This document shows, one piece after another, positions 27,247 to 36,167 of a DNA stretch of 64,000 nt. Under the pieces are notes generated by a model. The model was not told the DNA's origin. It did no database searches and worked only from the letters and a program-made list of their open reading frames with translations. A program made the position numbers and the translations under genes. This stretch comes from Mycolicibacterium rhodesiae NBB3 (lineage in GTDB: Bacteria; Actinomycetota; Actinomycetes; Mycobacteriales; Mycobacteriaceae), in assembly GCF_000230895.2 (NCBI RefSeq), contig NC_016604.1, positions 5,270,001 through 5,334,000 of the forward strand, written 5' to 3'. How positions within the stretch are numbered: position 1 is the first letter of the stretch; each line of letters starts with the position of its first letter.

Positions 27247-28065
27247 TCAACGTGAGGGTTTCGGGCAGGACGGATGCGTGCCTGCAGTGACGAGATCGGC
27301 AACGGCGCCGCGGGGGTCACCACTGGTGACGAGTCCCTCGCCGACGAGCACGGCGTCAGCGCCCGCTCCGGCGTACGCGAGTAGGTCGGCCGTGCCGCGC
27401 ACACCCGACTCCGCGATCCTGATGACACCGCTGGGAAGACCAGGAGCGATGCGCGCGAAACAGTCCCGGTCGACGTCCAATGTCTTGAGGTCTCGCGCGT
27501 TGACACCTATCACCTTCGCACCGGCCTGCAGCGCCCGGTCCGCTTCCTCCTCGGTATGCACCTCGACAAGCGCGGTCATACCGAGAGATTCGGTTCGATC
27601 GAGCATCGACTCCAACGCCTGCTGTTCGAGCGCTGCGACAATCAGCAGCAGCATGTCCGCGCCGTGGGCGCGCGCCTCGTGGATCTGATACGGGCCGACA
27701 ATGAAGTCCTTGCGCAACACCGGGATTGACACCGCGGCCCGCACGGCGTCGAGATCCGCCAGCGAACCGTTGAAACGGCGTTCTTCGGTGAGCACGCTGA
27801 TGATGCGCGCGCCCCCGTCCTCGTACGCGCGGGCCAGCTTGGCCGGATCGGAAATGTCGGCCAGTTCTCCGCGCGAAGGGCTGGCTCGCTTCACTTCTGC
27901 GATCACACCGATGCCGGGCTCCCGAAGGGCCGCCAACACGTCCAGCGGTGACCGCGCGGCTTTGGCCTTTTCCTTGATCTCGGCGAGTGGGACAGCCGCC
28001 TCACGAGCTGCGACATCGGCGCGGACACCTTCAATGATGGTGTCGAGCACGGTTGCCGAACTCAT
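27247..28065 (-). CDS. trpC: Indole-3-glycerol phosphate synthase
   Basis: 272 residues. (beta-alpha)8 barrel motifs with catalytic residues: IAEVKRASPSRG (Lys), PVLRKDFIVGPYQIHEARAHG (Lys; longer context not needed), VEVHTEEE (Glu), IGVNARDL (Asn) and RIAESGV (Glu). It closes carboxyphenylamino-deoxyribulose phosphate to indole-glycerol phosphate. It is monofunctional: no PRA-isomerase (TrpF) domain is fused and none is present in the window, in keeping with PriA doing that step in mycobacteria. 71 bp separate it from the upstream membrane protein gene. Confidence 0.97.
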   Translation of the reverse strand: MSSATVLDTIIEGVRADVAAREAAVPLAEIKEKAKAARSPLDVLAALREPGIGVIAEVKRASPSRGELADISDPAKLARAYEDGGARIISVLTEERRFNGSLADLDAVRAAVSIPVLRKDFIVGPYQIHEARAHGADMLLLIVAALEQQALESMLDRTESLGMTALVEVHTEEEADRALQAGAKVIGVNARDLKTLDVDRDCFARIAPGLPSGVIRIAESGVRGTADLLAYAGAGADAVLVGEGLVTSGDPRGAVADLVTAGTHPSCPKPSR

Positions 28066-28136
28066 GACTGCCGGACCCTCCTAGACGATGCCAACCGATC
28101 TTCATCGAAGGGTAGCCTTCGCCGCGACATCGGCTG

Positions 28137-28715
28137 TCACCGCCCCTTGTCCGTATTGGTCGGGTCACGTCCCTCGTCGAGTTCGTCCCACAACTGCCGT
28201 TCCGACATCGCATTTTCGGCCTTGTCCGGCGACAGACCGCCTCGGCGCGCGTACCGTGCGGCGCCCGAGCCCTCCTTGCCCGCCGATCGCAGCAAGAGCG
28301 CAGCGCACGTGAGCGTGACAACCGCAGCTACCACCGTGATCACTGCGCCCCAATAGTGCCGCTGCGTCCCCACCAGGTCGGCCACCGGCACGTCGGCCAG
28401 ATGTGAAGCCCGCACCCCGACATCGCGCATCACCCACAAGGTGATCGCCAGATAGGCCATGCCCGCGCTGGTGATCGCCGCGATGACGGCAAGCACCCGC
28501 AAAGGCCAGCCGCGTACGGCGAGCGCGGCCACGGCGGTGGCCAACAGCAATACGGCCAGCGGCACGAGCGCCGTCGACCACGAGCCGCCGGACAACTCCG
28601 CCGTCCTGGGCTGCCCCAGCCCGTCGAACGAGGTCACATTGACCCATGTCATCCGCGACGCGCCCCACAACGCCGCCGCGGCCAATACCAGCCCGAGCTG
28701 CGCGATCCGGATCAT
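28137..28715 (-). CDS. Tryptophan-operon-associated membrane protein (TIGR02234-like)
   Basis: 192 residues with four hydrophobic helices: IAQLGLVLAAAALWGASR, ALVPLAVLLLATAVAALAV, VLAVIAAITSAGMAYLAIT and VITVVAAVVTLTCAALLL. A hydrophilic C-terminal tail follows. Proteins of this type are found only between trpE and trpC in actinobacteria; the homologue in M. tuberculosis is Rv1610, as I recall. The function is not known; position suggests a role connected with tryptophan or aromatic flux. ATG overlaps the trpE stop by four bases. Confidence 0.9.
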   Translation of the reverse strand: MIRIAQLGLVLAAAALWGASRMTWVNVTSFDGLGQPRTAELSGGSWSTALVPLAVLLLATAVAALAVRGWPLRVLAVIAAITSAGMAYLAITLWVMRDVGVRASHLADVPVADLVGTQRHYWGAVITVVAAVVTLTCAALLLRSAGKEGSGAARYARRGGLSPDKAENAMSERQLWDELDEGRDPTNTDKGR

Positions 28716-30238
28716 GGCTCGGTCAGGGTTTCCGCAGCGGCGATCGCGTTCAGCACCGCCCGCGCCTTGTTGGCCGCCTCCGTGTACTCATAGGGCCCGT
28801 TCGAATCGGCCACGACTCCCCCGCCGGCCTGCACATACGCGGTGCCCTCCCGCATGAGCGCGGTGCGAATCGCGATGGCGAAATCGGCATTGCCCGCGAA
28901 GTCCAGATAGCCCAGCACACCGCCATAGAGTCCACGACGGGTCTTCTCGACCTCCTCGATCAGCTCCATCGCGCGCACTTTCGGCGCACCGGACAACGTT
29001 CCGGCCGGAAAACAGGCCAGCACCGCATCGAGTGCGGTCTTGTCCTCCGCCAGTTCCCCGTGCACCGTCGACACGATGTGCATGACATGGCTGTAGCGCT
29101 CGATGTGGCTGTAGTCCTCGACGCGCACCGTGCCCGGCCGGCAGACGCGGCCAAGGTCGTTACGGCCCAGATCGACCAGCATCAGGTGCTCGGCACGCTC
29201 CTTGTCGTCGTGCAGCAGCTCCTTCTCGAGCAGCTGGTCCTCTTCCTCGGTCTCACCACGCCACCGCGTGCCGGCGATCGGGTGGGTCGACGCCCTCCCA
29301 TTCTTGACGGTCACCAATGCTTCAGGACTCGAACCGACAATCGAGAAGTCAAGTCCGCCAGCATGATTCGGGACGTTGAGCAGGTACATGTACGGGCTGG
29401 GGTTCGTCACCCGCAACATTCGGTACACGTCGAGCGGGTCGGTGTCGGTGTCCATCTCGAATCGCTGCGAGGGCACCACCTGGAATGCCTCACCCGCCGC
29501 GATGTCGCCGACGAGCTTCTCGACGATCGCTGTGTATTCCTCGACGGTGCGCTGTGAACGGTGCACCGGCTCTGGCCTGCTGAAGGTCGCCACCGTCGAC
29601 GGTAGGTGCTCACCGAGGGCCGCGGTCATCACATCCAGCCGCGCGACGGCGTCGTCATAAGCCCAGTCGACCCGCTCGTCGGTGCCATTCCAGTTCACCG
29701 CGTTGGCAATCAGCGTGATGGTGCCCTCGTGGTGGTCGACTGCAGCGACATCCGTCGCCAGCAGCAGCAGCATGTCGGGCAGTCCCAGATCGTCCACCGC
29801 CAGCGTCGGCAGCTTCTCCAGGCGTCTCACCATGTCGTAGGCAAAAAACCCGACGAGACCCGAGGACAGCGGCGGGAGACCCGGTACCGGTTCGGTCTTC
29901 AGGAGCTCCAGCGTCGCGCGCAGCGCCTGCAGCGGATCGCCTTCTTTGGGCGCGTCCTTCGGGGTTGTTCCGAGCCACACCGCCTCACCGTCGCGAACCG
30001 TCAGCGCCGACGGGGCTCCTGCACCGATGAACGACCATCGCGACCACGAGCGGCCGTTTTCGGCCGACTCCAGCAAGAACGTCCCGGGCCGGTTGGCGGC
30101 CAGCTTGCGGTACGCCGACAGCGGGGTCTCACTGTCGGCGAGCACCTTGCGGGTCACCGGCACCACGCGGTGCTCGGCGGCCAGCGCCCGGAAGTCCTCG
30201 CGTGACGTGGTGAGCGCGAGGTTGGCGGTCGTTTGCAC
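28712..30238 (-). CDS. trpE: Anthranilate synthase component I
   Basis: 508 residues. The tryptophan feedback site LLESAENGRSWSRWSFIG is near residue 54, and the chorismate-binding domain shows PIAGTRWRGETEEED, LVDLGRNDLGRVCRPG, FPAGTLSGAPKVRAMELI and VQAGGGVVADS. It converts chorismate to anthranilate using ammonia from TrpG, which is not in the window. The GTG start directly follows the stop of the phytanoyl-dioxygenase-like gene. No leader peptide with Trp codons was seen upstream, so control by attenuation at this point is not supported. Confidence 0.97.
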   Translation of the reverse strand: MQTTANLALTTSREDFRALAAEHRVVPVTRKVLADSETPLSAYRKLAANRPGTFLLESAENGRSWSRWSFIGAGAPSALTVRDGEAVWLGTTPKDAPKEGDPLQALRATLELLKTEPVPGLPPLSSGLVGFFAYDMVRRLEKLPTLAVDDLGLPDMLLLLATDVAAVDHHEGTITLIANAVNWNGTDERVDWAYDDAVARLDVMTAALGEHLPSTVATFSRPEPVHRSQRTVEEYTAIVEKLVGDIAAGEAFQVVPSQRFEMDTDTDPLDVYRMLRVTNPSPYMYLLNVPNHAGGLDFSIVGSSPEALVTVKNGRASTHPIAGTRWRGETEEEDQLLEKELLHDDKERAEHLMLVDLGRNDLGRVCRPGTVRVEDYSHIERYSHVMHIVSTVHGELAEDKTALDAVLACFPAGTLSGAPKVRAMELIEEVEKTRRGLYGGVLGYLDFAGNADFAIAIRTALMREGTAYVQAGGGVVADSNGPYEYTEAANKARAVLNAIAAAETLTEP

Positions 30239-30961
30239 TCACCGATTCTCCCAGACGCGCGCCAGCGGTGACGACGACGTAGGCGTCAGCGGACTGGTCA
30301 GCATGACCGGCGCCTGCGCCATGAACCGCGGCGTGCTGCCGCGATGTTCGTCGGCGGCGTGCACCGTGAACGGGTGAACGAGGTACATGTCGCCGGGCTC
30401 ACCGGTGGCGTGCACCACTGCTCGTCCAGCGCTCGCCTCGTCAACCAGGCGACCCATCTCGGCCAGTTCTAGGTGGTCCGGCCCCAGGACCCGCGCCACG
30501 TCGTGGTGTGACCCAACGCGGATTCGCGTCGGTGCGTCGGTCACAGACACCTCCGAGAGCAGCGTCAGCAGGAGAACCGTATGCGGACGCCCGCTCACTG
30601 TCCACGTCCCGTCGGGTAGCGGCGTGTTGGCGTCGACGTGCCATCCGCGATCGTCATCGGGTGGGGACACCGGAAAGCGAACCGGGATGTTGCCGAGCGA
30701 GCCCCGCGGCACCCAGCCGGCGCGGCCACACACCGCATCGAGCGCCGTTGCCAGATCAGGGCTTCGGATGAGATCGCCGAACGGGCCCTGGCCCGTGATG
30801 TCGGACGTCCACCGCACCGGCGCGGACCATCCGTCGGGATCGTCCGGGGACAAACCGAGCCGGCGCCACAGCAGCGCCCGGGCCTCGTCGGCGACGCTGC
30901 GGGGAGCCGCGGTCTCGATCTTGACGTATCCCGCGGACATGAAGGCGTCGAGATCCAGCAT
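30239..30961 (-). CDS. PhyH-family Fe(II)/2-oxoglutarate dioxygenase
   Basis: 240 residues. The 2-His-1-carboxylate iron site is visible as WHVDANTP (H-x-D) and HPFTVHAA (distal His), with an Arg shortly after (TPRFMAQAP) for 2-oxoglutarate. It belongs to the phytanoyl-CoA dioxygenase superfamily; the substrate is unknown. It is the first gene of the run that leads into trpE with no intervening base, so it is probably co-transcribed with the trp genes. Its start is separated by 68 bp from the divergent bcp. Confidence 0.85.
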   Translation of the reverse strand: MLDLDAFMSAGYVKIETAAPRSVADEARALLWRRLGLSPDDPDGWSAPVRWTSDITGQGPFGDLIRSPDLATALDAVCGRAGWVPRGSLGNIPVRFPVSPPDDDRGWHVDANTPLPDGTWTVSGRPHTVLLLTLLSEVSVTDAPTRIRVGSHHDVARVLGPDHLELAEMGRLVDEASAGRAVVHATGEPGDMYLVHPFTVHAADEHRGSTPRFMAQAPVMLTSPLTPTSSSPLARVWENR

Positions 30962-31029
30962 CCACGCACGCTCGCACGGAAACGGCAGCGCGCGCCAACC
31001 AATTTCGCCTGGGCGTAGCGTGAGTGATC

Positions 31030-31494
31030 ATGAAGCGTGGAGACCAGGTTGCAGAGTTTGAATTACCGGACCAGACGGGCACGGTGCGAAGCCTCACGGA
31101 GCTGCTCGCAGCAGGCCCGATCGCGTTGTTCTTCTACCCCGCCGCGATGACACCGGGGTGCACCAAAGAGGCGTGCCACTTCCGAGACCTTGCCTCGGAG
31201 TTCGCTGCGGTCGGGGCAAGCCGGGTCGGCATCAGCACCGATGCTGTCGAGAAGCAGGCGCAGTTCGCCGACAAGCAGAGCTTCGACTATCCGCTGCTGT
31301 CCGACGTCGGTGGCGCCGTAGCCTCCCAGTTCGGGGTGAAGCGCGGGCTGCTGGGCAAGTTGTCTCCGGTCAAGCGGACAACGTTCGTGATCGACACCGA
31401 CCGTACGGTGCTCGAGGTGATCTCCAGCGAGGTCAACATGGACACCCACGCCGATAAGGCGCTGGAGGTGCTACGCCAGCGGCAGTCGGCGTGA
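31030..31494 (+). CDS. bcp: Peroxiredoxin of the BCP/PrxQ type
   Basis: 154 residues. The peroxidatic Cys is in AAMTPGCTKEACHFRD, with a second Cys five residues on, the 2-Cys PrxQ arrangement for an intramolecular disulphide. Other family elements are FYPAAMTPG and VISSEVNMDTHADKAL. It would reduce peroxides using thioredoxin. ATG 31030 is preferred to a GTG six bases earlier. Placed beside the trp cluster as in M. tuberculosis (bcpB). Confidence 0.92.
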   Translation: MKRGDQVAEFELPDQTGTVRSLTELLAAGPIALFFYPAAMTPGCTKEACHFRDLASEFAAVGASRVGISTDAVEKQAQFADKQSFDYPLLSDVGGAVASQFGVKRGLLGKLSPVKRTTFVIDTDRTVLEVISSEVNMDTHADKALEVLRQRQSA

Positions 31495-31503
31495 CACAGC
31501 CCG

Positions 31504-31872
31504 TCACGGATGTGTGACGACGAGAACCGTTGAGCGATCAGCCGGGTCGACGCGCACCGGCACCGAAGCACCGACCGCGATATGCGGCGCAGTCGACAGT
31601 TCGAGGGCGACTCGACGCGATGCCCGATACGGAGCGCGATCCGGAAGCTGCACATCCAGCGCCAGTTCGTGCCACACACCGAGAGCTGTGGTCGCAACAC
31701 CCTCCCGGATGCCTACGATCGTCGCGACACCGGCCAATCCGTCGCGCATCAAGCGCTCGCGTTCAGCTCCCAACGCGGCGAGTTCGCCGAAGGTCGCCGC
31801 GGCCTGACGCTCGTCAGCGCGAGTGACACGCTGTGCCGCACTGGCTTTGCGGGCCCGCTCGAACCAGCCCAT
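31504..31872 (-). CDS. Conserved hypothetical protein
   Basis: 122 residues, soluble, no signal peptide. The N-terminal third is charged and helical (FERARKASAAQRVTRADERQ pattern). The C-terminal half looks like a small beta barrel, alternating hydrophobic strands GVATIVGIRE, WHELALDVQL, RVALELS and ASVPVRVDP, a layout seen in short mycobacterial proteins with an OB-like fold. No function recognised. Its ATG directly abuts the esterase stop, making it the last gene of the his unit; it converges on bcp with a nine-base gap. Confidence 0.75.
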   Translation of the reverse strand: MGWFERARKASAAQRVTRADERQAAATFGELAALGAERERLMRDGLAGVATIVGIREGVATTALGVWHELALDVQLPDRAPYRASRRVALELSTAPHIAVGASVPVRVDPADRSTVLVVTHP

Positions 31873-32871
31873 CTAGACCTCTAGGTACTTGCGCAGATGG
31901 TCAAGCATGCTGTTGCGGAACGCTCGCATCGACGGGGCGCCGGGCTTGATCCCGTCGGCACCGTGATACATCCCGTCGACCGTGACCAACTCGCACGGCA
32001 CCCCGGATGCCTTCAGCCTCTTCGCATAGTCGACGTCTTCATCGTGAAAGACATCGAGCGTTCCCACCCCGACCCATGCGGGTGCAAGCCCCGATACGTC
32101 GACTCTTCTTGCCGGAGAGGCATACTCAGGCGCATCCGACGTCCGCGGCACCCGACCCAGATATGCCGACCAGCCGAAGAGGTTTGAGTCGGGTGTCCAC
32201 GCGAAACGGCCCTGTCCGTTGTGGTCGCTGCGCAGCGTGCATCTGTCGTCCAGCATCGGGTACACCAACACCTGTGCCCGCAGTCCGATGCCCTCGTCAT
32301 GACAACGCTGGGCGACCGCCGCCGCCAGACCGCCGCCTGCACTCGCGCCCATCACCGCCACCCGCGAGGGGTCGATCCCCAATTCGTCGGCATTCGAGAG
32401 CATCCACCGCAACGCCGCCATGCAGTCGTCGAATCCCGCGGGAAACGGGTGCTCGGGCGCCAGACGATAGTCGGGCGAAACCGCGACCACACCGAGGTCG
32501 CTCACCAGGCGGCCGGTGCCTGCCGCCTCGAACTCCGGGTTGCCGACGACGTATCCGCCGCCGTGGATCCACAGGACCGCCGGACACGACTGCGCGCGAT
32601 GCTCGGGCGTGAACACCATCACCCGTACCGGCGGCTCGCCGGCGAAACGGTGCGTGACGGTCACACCGGGTCCAGGCTTGGTGCGTACCTTGAAAATCGC
32701 TCGGAATGCCGGCAGCTTCCCCGCGGTCAACGACTGCGCAATCAGGGGCAGGACAGGGCTTCGCAATTCGGGTGCGACGGCGGCGACGGCATCGCGGATC
32801 TTGAGGTGGCTGCGAACCACTGCGGCAACGATGGCCAATCCGAGAAACGTTGCGCTCCGTTTCACTGTCAC
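31873..32871 (-). CDS. HSL-family alpha/beta hydrolase (esterase/lipase)
   Basis: 332 residues from GTG 32871, which overlaps the hisI stop (GTGA). The hormone-sensitive-lipase oxyanion motif WIHGGGYVVG, the nucleophile elbow GASAGGG, the Asp region GVGTLDVFHDED and the His in MYHGAD form a complete catalytic set. A hydrophobic N-terminal stretch (FLGLAIVAAVV) could be an anchor or uncleaved signal. It should act on short- to medium-chain esters. Its coupling to hisI is positional; no link to histidine is implied by the sequence. Confidence 0.9.
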   Translation of the reverse strand: MTVKRSATFLGLAIVAAVVRSHLKIRDAVAAVAPELRSPVLPLIAQSLTAGKLPAFRAIFKVRTKPGPGVTVTHRFAGEPPVRVMVFTPEHRAQSCPAVLWIHGGGYVVGNPEFEAAGTGRLVSDLGVVAVSPDYRLAPEHPFPAGFDDCMAALRWMLSNADELGIDPSRVAVMGASAGGGLAAAVAQRCHDEGIGLRAQVLVYPMLDDRCTLRSDHNGQGRFAWTPDSNLFGWSAYLGRVPRTSDAPEYASPARRVDVSGLAPAWVGVGTLDVFHDEDVDYAKRLKASGVPCELVTVDGMYHGADGIKPGAPSMRAFRNSMLDHLRKYLEV

Positions 32872-33218
32872 TGCTCCGATGTCAGCAGAACATCCGCATC
32901 GAAACAGCTGTGATCGCCGGTGTGGCATGCCGCCCCGACTTGGTCGACCTCCAGCAGCACGGTGTCCCCGTCGCAGTCCAATCGCACCGAATGCACGTGC
33001 TGGGTGTGGCCCGAGGTGGCACCCTTGATCCACTGTTCACCACGCGAGCGCGAATAGTACGTCGCCTCACGAGTTTCCAGCGTCCGCGCGAGTGCGTCGT
33101 CGTCCATCCATGCGACCATCAGCACCCGGCCGGTGCCCCGCTCCTGTACAACCGCGGTGAGCAGTCCGTTTGCGTCGCGCTTCAGCCGCGAGGCGACCCT
33201 CGGGTCCAGTGCGGTCAT
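32868..33218 (-). CDS. hisI: Phosphoribosyl-AMP cyclohydrolase
   Basis: 116 residues, monofunctional (no HisE fused). Signatures: VLMVAWMDDDAL, YSRSRGEQWIKGATSGHTQ and the metal-binding DCDGDTVLLEVDQVG with the Cys pair CHTGDHSCF. It opens the adenine ring of phosphoribosyl-AMP. ATG overlaps the hisF stop by four bases. Confidence 0.97.
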   Translation of the reverse strand: MTALDPRVASRLKRDANGLLTAVVQERGTGRVLMVAWMDDDALARTLETREATYYSRSRGEQWIKGATSGHTQHVHSVRLDCDGDTVLLEVDQVGAACHTGDHSCFDADVLLTSEQ

Positions 33219-33988
33219 CTCACGACAATCCCTTCCGCCGCCATCGCCGCCTTGACCTGGTTGATGGTGAGCTCGCGGAAGTGAAACACGCTCGCGGCGA
33301 GTACGGCATCAGCACCTGCAACAACTGCCGGTGCGAAATGTTCCGGTGCGCCTGCTCCACCACTGGCGATCACCGGGACGTTGACCGCCCCGCGCACCGC
33401 GTGGATCATCGGCAGGTCGAATCCCGCCTTGGTGCCGTCGAAGTCCATCGAGTTCAGCAGAATTTCGCCGACGCCGAGTTCGGCTCCGCGCGTTGCCCAT
33501 TCGATGGCGTCGATACCAGTGCCCCGTCGTCCGCCGTGCGTGGTGACCTCCCAGCCCGACGGCGTGCGCTCCTGATCCGGCGGCACTGTGCGCGCATCGA
33601 CGGACAAGACGATGCACTGCGATCCGAACTGACGCGACAACTCGGCCAGCAGTTCCGGCCTGGCGATGGCGGCAGTGTTGACCGCGACCTTGTCCGCGCC
33701 TGCGCGCAGCAACACGTCGACGTCGGCCACTGAGCGCACGCCGCCCCCGACCGTCAGCGGAATGAAGACCTGCTCGGCGGTGCGTTTGACGACCTCGAGC
33801 ATGGTGGCCCGGCCCGCCGAGGAGGCGGTGACGTCCAGAAAGGTGAGCTCGTCGGCGCCTTCTGCGTCGTATGCGGCAGCGAGTTCGACCGGATCACCGG
33901 CGTCGCGCAGGTTCTCGAAGTTCACGCCTTTCACCACCCGGCCGTCATCGACGTCCAGGCACGGGATGATGCGCACCGCGAGGTCCAT
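33215..33988 (-). CDS. hisF: Imidazole glycerol phosphate synthase cyclase subunit
   Basis: 257 residues. Catalytic Asp residues are in RIIPCLDVDDGRVVKGVNF and CIVLSVDART. Phosphate loops VGGGVRS and ASGGAGAPEHF are present. It works with HisH to make imidazole glycerol phosphate and AICAR. The ATG follows the impC stop with no intervening base. Confidence 0.97.
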   Translation of the reverse strand: MDLAVRIIPCLDVDDGRVVKGVNFENLRDAGDPVELAAAYDAEGADELTFLDVTASSAGRATMLEVVKRTAEQVFIPLTVGGGVRSVADVDVLLRAGADKVAVNTAAIARPELLAELSRQFGSQCIVLSVDARTVPPDQERTPSGWEVTTHGGRRGTGIDAIEWATRGAELGVGEILLNSMDFDGTKAGFDLPMIHAVRGAVNVPVIASGGAGAPEHFAPAVVAGADAVLAASVFHFRELTINQVKAAMAAEGIVVR

Positions 33989-34804
33989 CTAGAAGTCCTC
34001 CGGTGCGCCGACGGATTGCAGGAGTTCGAGCAACTCGGCATGCACGCCAGGCGCTGCCGCCAGCGCCGAACGCGAATCCGTGGTCCAGTCGCTGCCGTCC
34101 AGATTGGTGACGATCCCTCCCGCCGACCGGATCAGCGCGACCCCCGCGGCGTGGTCCCATACATGTGCCCCGAAACTGATGGTCCCGCCGAGGATCCCGG
34201 ATGCGGTGTAGGCGAAGTCGATCCCGGTGGCACCGTGCATGCGCATCCGGGAGCACTTGCGGCTGAGGTTCTCGATCACCGCGAGCCGGTACCGCCCGGG
34301 CACCTTGCCGCGTGAATCGATGTTGAACGTGCTGACCCCTACGACGGAGTCGGCCAGTTGCACGGACTCCAGCGCCGGCTGCTCGATGCCGTTGCTGCGC
34401 AGAGGTTTACCGACGACGGCGGTGAACCTTTCGCCGGTGAACGGAACCCAGGTCAGACCGGCTACCGGCTCACCGTTGCGCACCAGGCCCAGCAGGATGG
34501 CCGCCATCGGCGACCCAGCCGCGTAGTTGAACGTCCCGTCGATCGGATCGAGCACCCACACGAGCGGCGATTCGACGTCGGCACCACCGAACTCCTCACC
34601 GTGCACCTCGATGCCGGTCTCACGTGTCAACGCCTCGACCACCTGGCGTTCGATCGCCAGGTCGACCTCGGTGGCGAAGTCGTTGCCCTTCTTCTGCACT
34701 GCCGAATCGGCCCGGTGACCTTCGATGAAGGGTTTGGCAGCGTCGTCGAGGATCCTCGCGGCCACGGCGACCAACCCATCGAGGTCCGCCGTATCGTGGG
34801 CCAT
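33989..34804 (-). CDS. impC: Inositol-monophosphatase-family phosphatase inside the his operon
   Basis: 271 residues. Metal-binding motifs of the IMPase family: GEEFGG (Glu), WVLDPIDGTFNYAAG (Asp/Asp) and HVWDHAAGVAL (Asp). It removes phosphate from inositol-1-phosphate or a similar sugar alcohol phosphate. M. tuberculosis has impC in the same place. Because other actinobacterial IMPase-like enzymes act as histidinol-phosphate phosphatases, a role in histidine synthesis is possible; the sequence does not decide. It abuts both neighbours with zero-base gaps. Confidence 0.9.
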   Translation of the reverse strand: MAHDTADLDGLVAVAARILDDAAKPFIEGHRADSAVQKKGNDFATEVDLAIERQVVEALTRETGIEVHGEEFGGADVESPLVWVLDPIDGTFNYAAGSPMAAILLGLVRNGEPVAGLTWVPFTGERFTAVVGKPLRSNGIEQPALESVQLADSVVGVSTFNIDSRGKVPGRYRLAVIENLSRKCSRMRMHGATGIDFAYTASGILGGTISFGAHVWDHAAGVALIRSAGGIVTNLDGSDWTTDSRSALAAAPGVHAELLELLQSVGAPEDF

Positions 34805-35539
34805 CTACTGCGCCACCGCCGTCAGCGCCTCGGGAAGCGTGAATCGCCCCGCGTACAGCGCCTTTCCGACGATCGCCCCTTCCACACCGCGGTCGGTCAG
34901 CGTCGCGATCGCCCGCAGATCATCGAGGCTCGACACGCCTCCCGATGCAATCACCGGTGCGTTGGTGCGGTCGGTGACCTTGCCCAGCAGGTCGAGGTTC
35001 GGACCGTTCAGAGTGCCGTCCTTGGTCACATCGGTGACGACGAACCGCGAGCATCCCTCGCGGTCAAGGCGTTCCAGAACCTCCCAGAGGTCCCCACCGT
35101 CGGTTTCCCACCCGCGGCCGCGCAACCGGTGGTCGTCACCGGAGATCTTCACGTCCAGACCCACGGCCACCTTCTCGCCGTGCTCGGCGACGACCTTTGC
35201 GCACCACTGCGGATTCTCCAGTGCCGCCGTGCCGAGGTTGACCCTGGCACAACCGGTGGCCAGTGCGGCGTGCAGCGAGTCGTCGTCACGGATTCCGCCC
35301 GAGAGTTCGACCGCGACGTCGAGCCTGCCGACCACCTCGGCGAGCAGTTCACGATTGTTGCCCCGGCCGAACGCGGCGTCGAGGTCCACCAGGTGGATCC
35401 ACTCCGCGCCGTCGCGCTGCCAGGTCATCGCGGCGTCGAGCGCCGAACCGTACTCGGTCTCGCTGCCTGCCTTGCCCTGCATGAGCCGGACGGCACGACC
35501 CTCGACCACGTCGACGGCGGGAAGGAGTATCAATCTCAC
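34805..35539 (-). CDS. hisA: Phosphoribosyl isomerase PriA (HisA, dual His/Trp role)
   Basis: 244 residues from GTG 35539, giving a start VRLILLPAVDVVEG that aligns with the known M. tuberculosis PriA N-terminus; a TTG nine bases earlier is less likely, and TCTAGG lies seven bases upstream. Catalytic Asp residues are in LLPAVDVVEGRAVRL and VVTDVTKDGTL, and RGRGWETDGGDLW is the PriA-type loop with Arg and Trp for dual substrates. PriA isomerises both ProFAR and phosphoribosylanthranilate in actinobacteria, which explains the absence of trpF near trpEC-BA. Confidence 0.96.
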   Translation of the reverse strand: MRLILLPAVDVVEGRAVRLMQGKAGSETEYGSALDAAMTWQRDGAEWIHLVDLDAAFGRGNNRELLAEVVGRLDVAVELSGGIRDDDSLHAALATGCARVNLGTAALENPQWCAKVVAEHGEKVAVGLDVKISGDDHRLRGRGWETDGGDLWEVLERLDREGCSRFVVTDVTKDGTLNGPNLDLLGKVTDRTNAPVIASGGVSSLDDLRAIATLTDRGVEGAIVGKALYAGRFTLPEALTAVAQ

Positions 35540-35549
35540 GCGCGTCAAC

Positions 35550-36167
35550 CTAGAGCCCCTCCACCCAATTGCCCAAAAGCGATGCGCCTGCGTCGCCGCT
35601 CTTCTCGGGGTGGAACTGGGTGGCTGCCAGCGGACCGTCCTCGACCGCGGCCAGGAACGGCACGGTGTGAGTCGCCCACGTCAGCTTCGCGTCGGGATTG
35701 CCTTCCCACTGCTGGGCGGCATATGAGTGCACGAAGTAGAAGCGGGTATCGGGCTCAAGCCCTTGGAACAGGCGACTGCCTTCTGCTGCGTCCACCACGT
35801 TCCATCCCATGTGCGGGATCACCGGGGCGTCCAGTCGGATCACTGAGCCGGGCCATTGACCACAGCCGGCACTCTCGACCCCGAACTCGACCCCGCGTGC
35901 GAACAGGATCTGCATACCGACGCACACCCCGAGCACCGGCCGGCCCAGCGCCACCCGCTCGGCGATGATCTTCTCGCCACCGATCTGGCGCAGGCCCGTC
36001 ATGCACGCCTCGAAGGCGCCGACACCCGGAACTACAAGCCCGTCGGCGTTCATCGCGGCATCGACATCGGCCGTCACGTCGACGTCCGCGCCGGTACGCT
36101 CCAACGCGCGCTGAGCTGACCGAAGGTTGCCCGAGCCGTAGTCGAGTATCACGACTCTCGCCGTCAC
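35550..36167 (-). CDS. hisH: Imidazole glycerol phosphate synthase glutaminase subunit
   Basis: 205 residues, class I glutamine amidotransferase. The nucleophile Cys is in VLGVCVGMQILF, with His and Glu in TQFHPEKS near the C-terminus and LVVPGVGAFEACM upstream. It delivers ammonia to HisF. GTG start overlaps the hisB stop (GTGA). Confidence 0.96.
   Translation of the reverse strand: MTARVVILDYGSGNLRSAQRALERTGADVDVTADVDAAMNADGLVVPGVGAFEACMTGLRQIGGEKIIAERVALGRPVLGVCVGMQILFARGVEFGVESAGCGQWPGSVIRLDAPVIPHMGWNVVDAAEGSRLFQGLEPDTRFYFVHSYAAQQWEGNPDAKLTWATHTVPFLAAVEDGPLAATQFHPEKSGDAGASLLGNWVEGL

Noticed and set aside
31488..31508. Short inverted repeat CGTGAC/GTCACG between bcp and the small hypothetical gene
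   Set aside because: Only six base pairs and overlapping the bcp stop; too weak to call a terminator.
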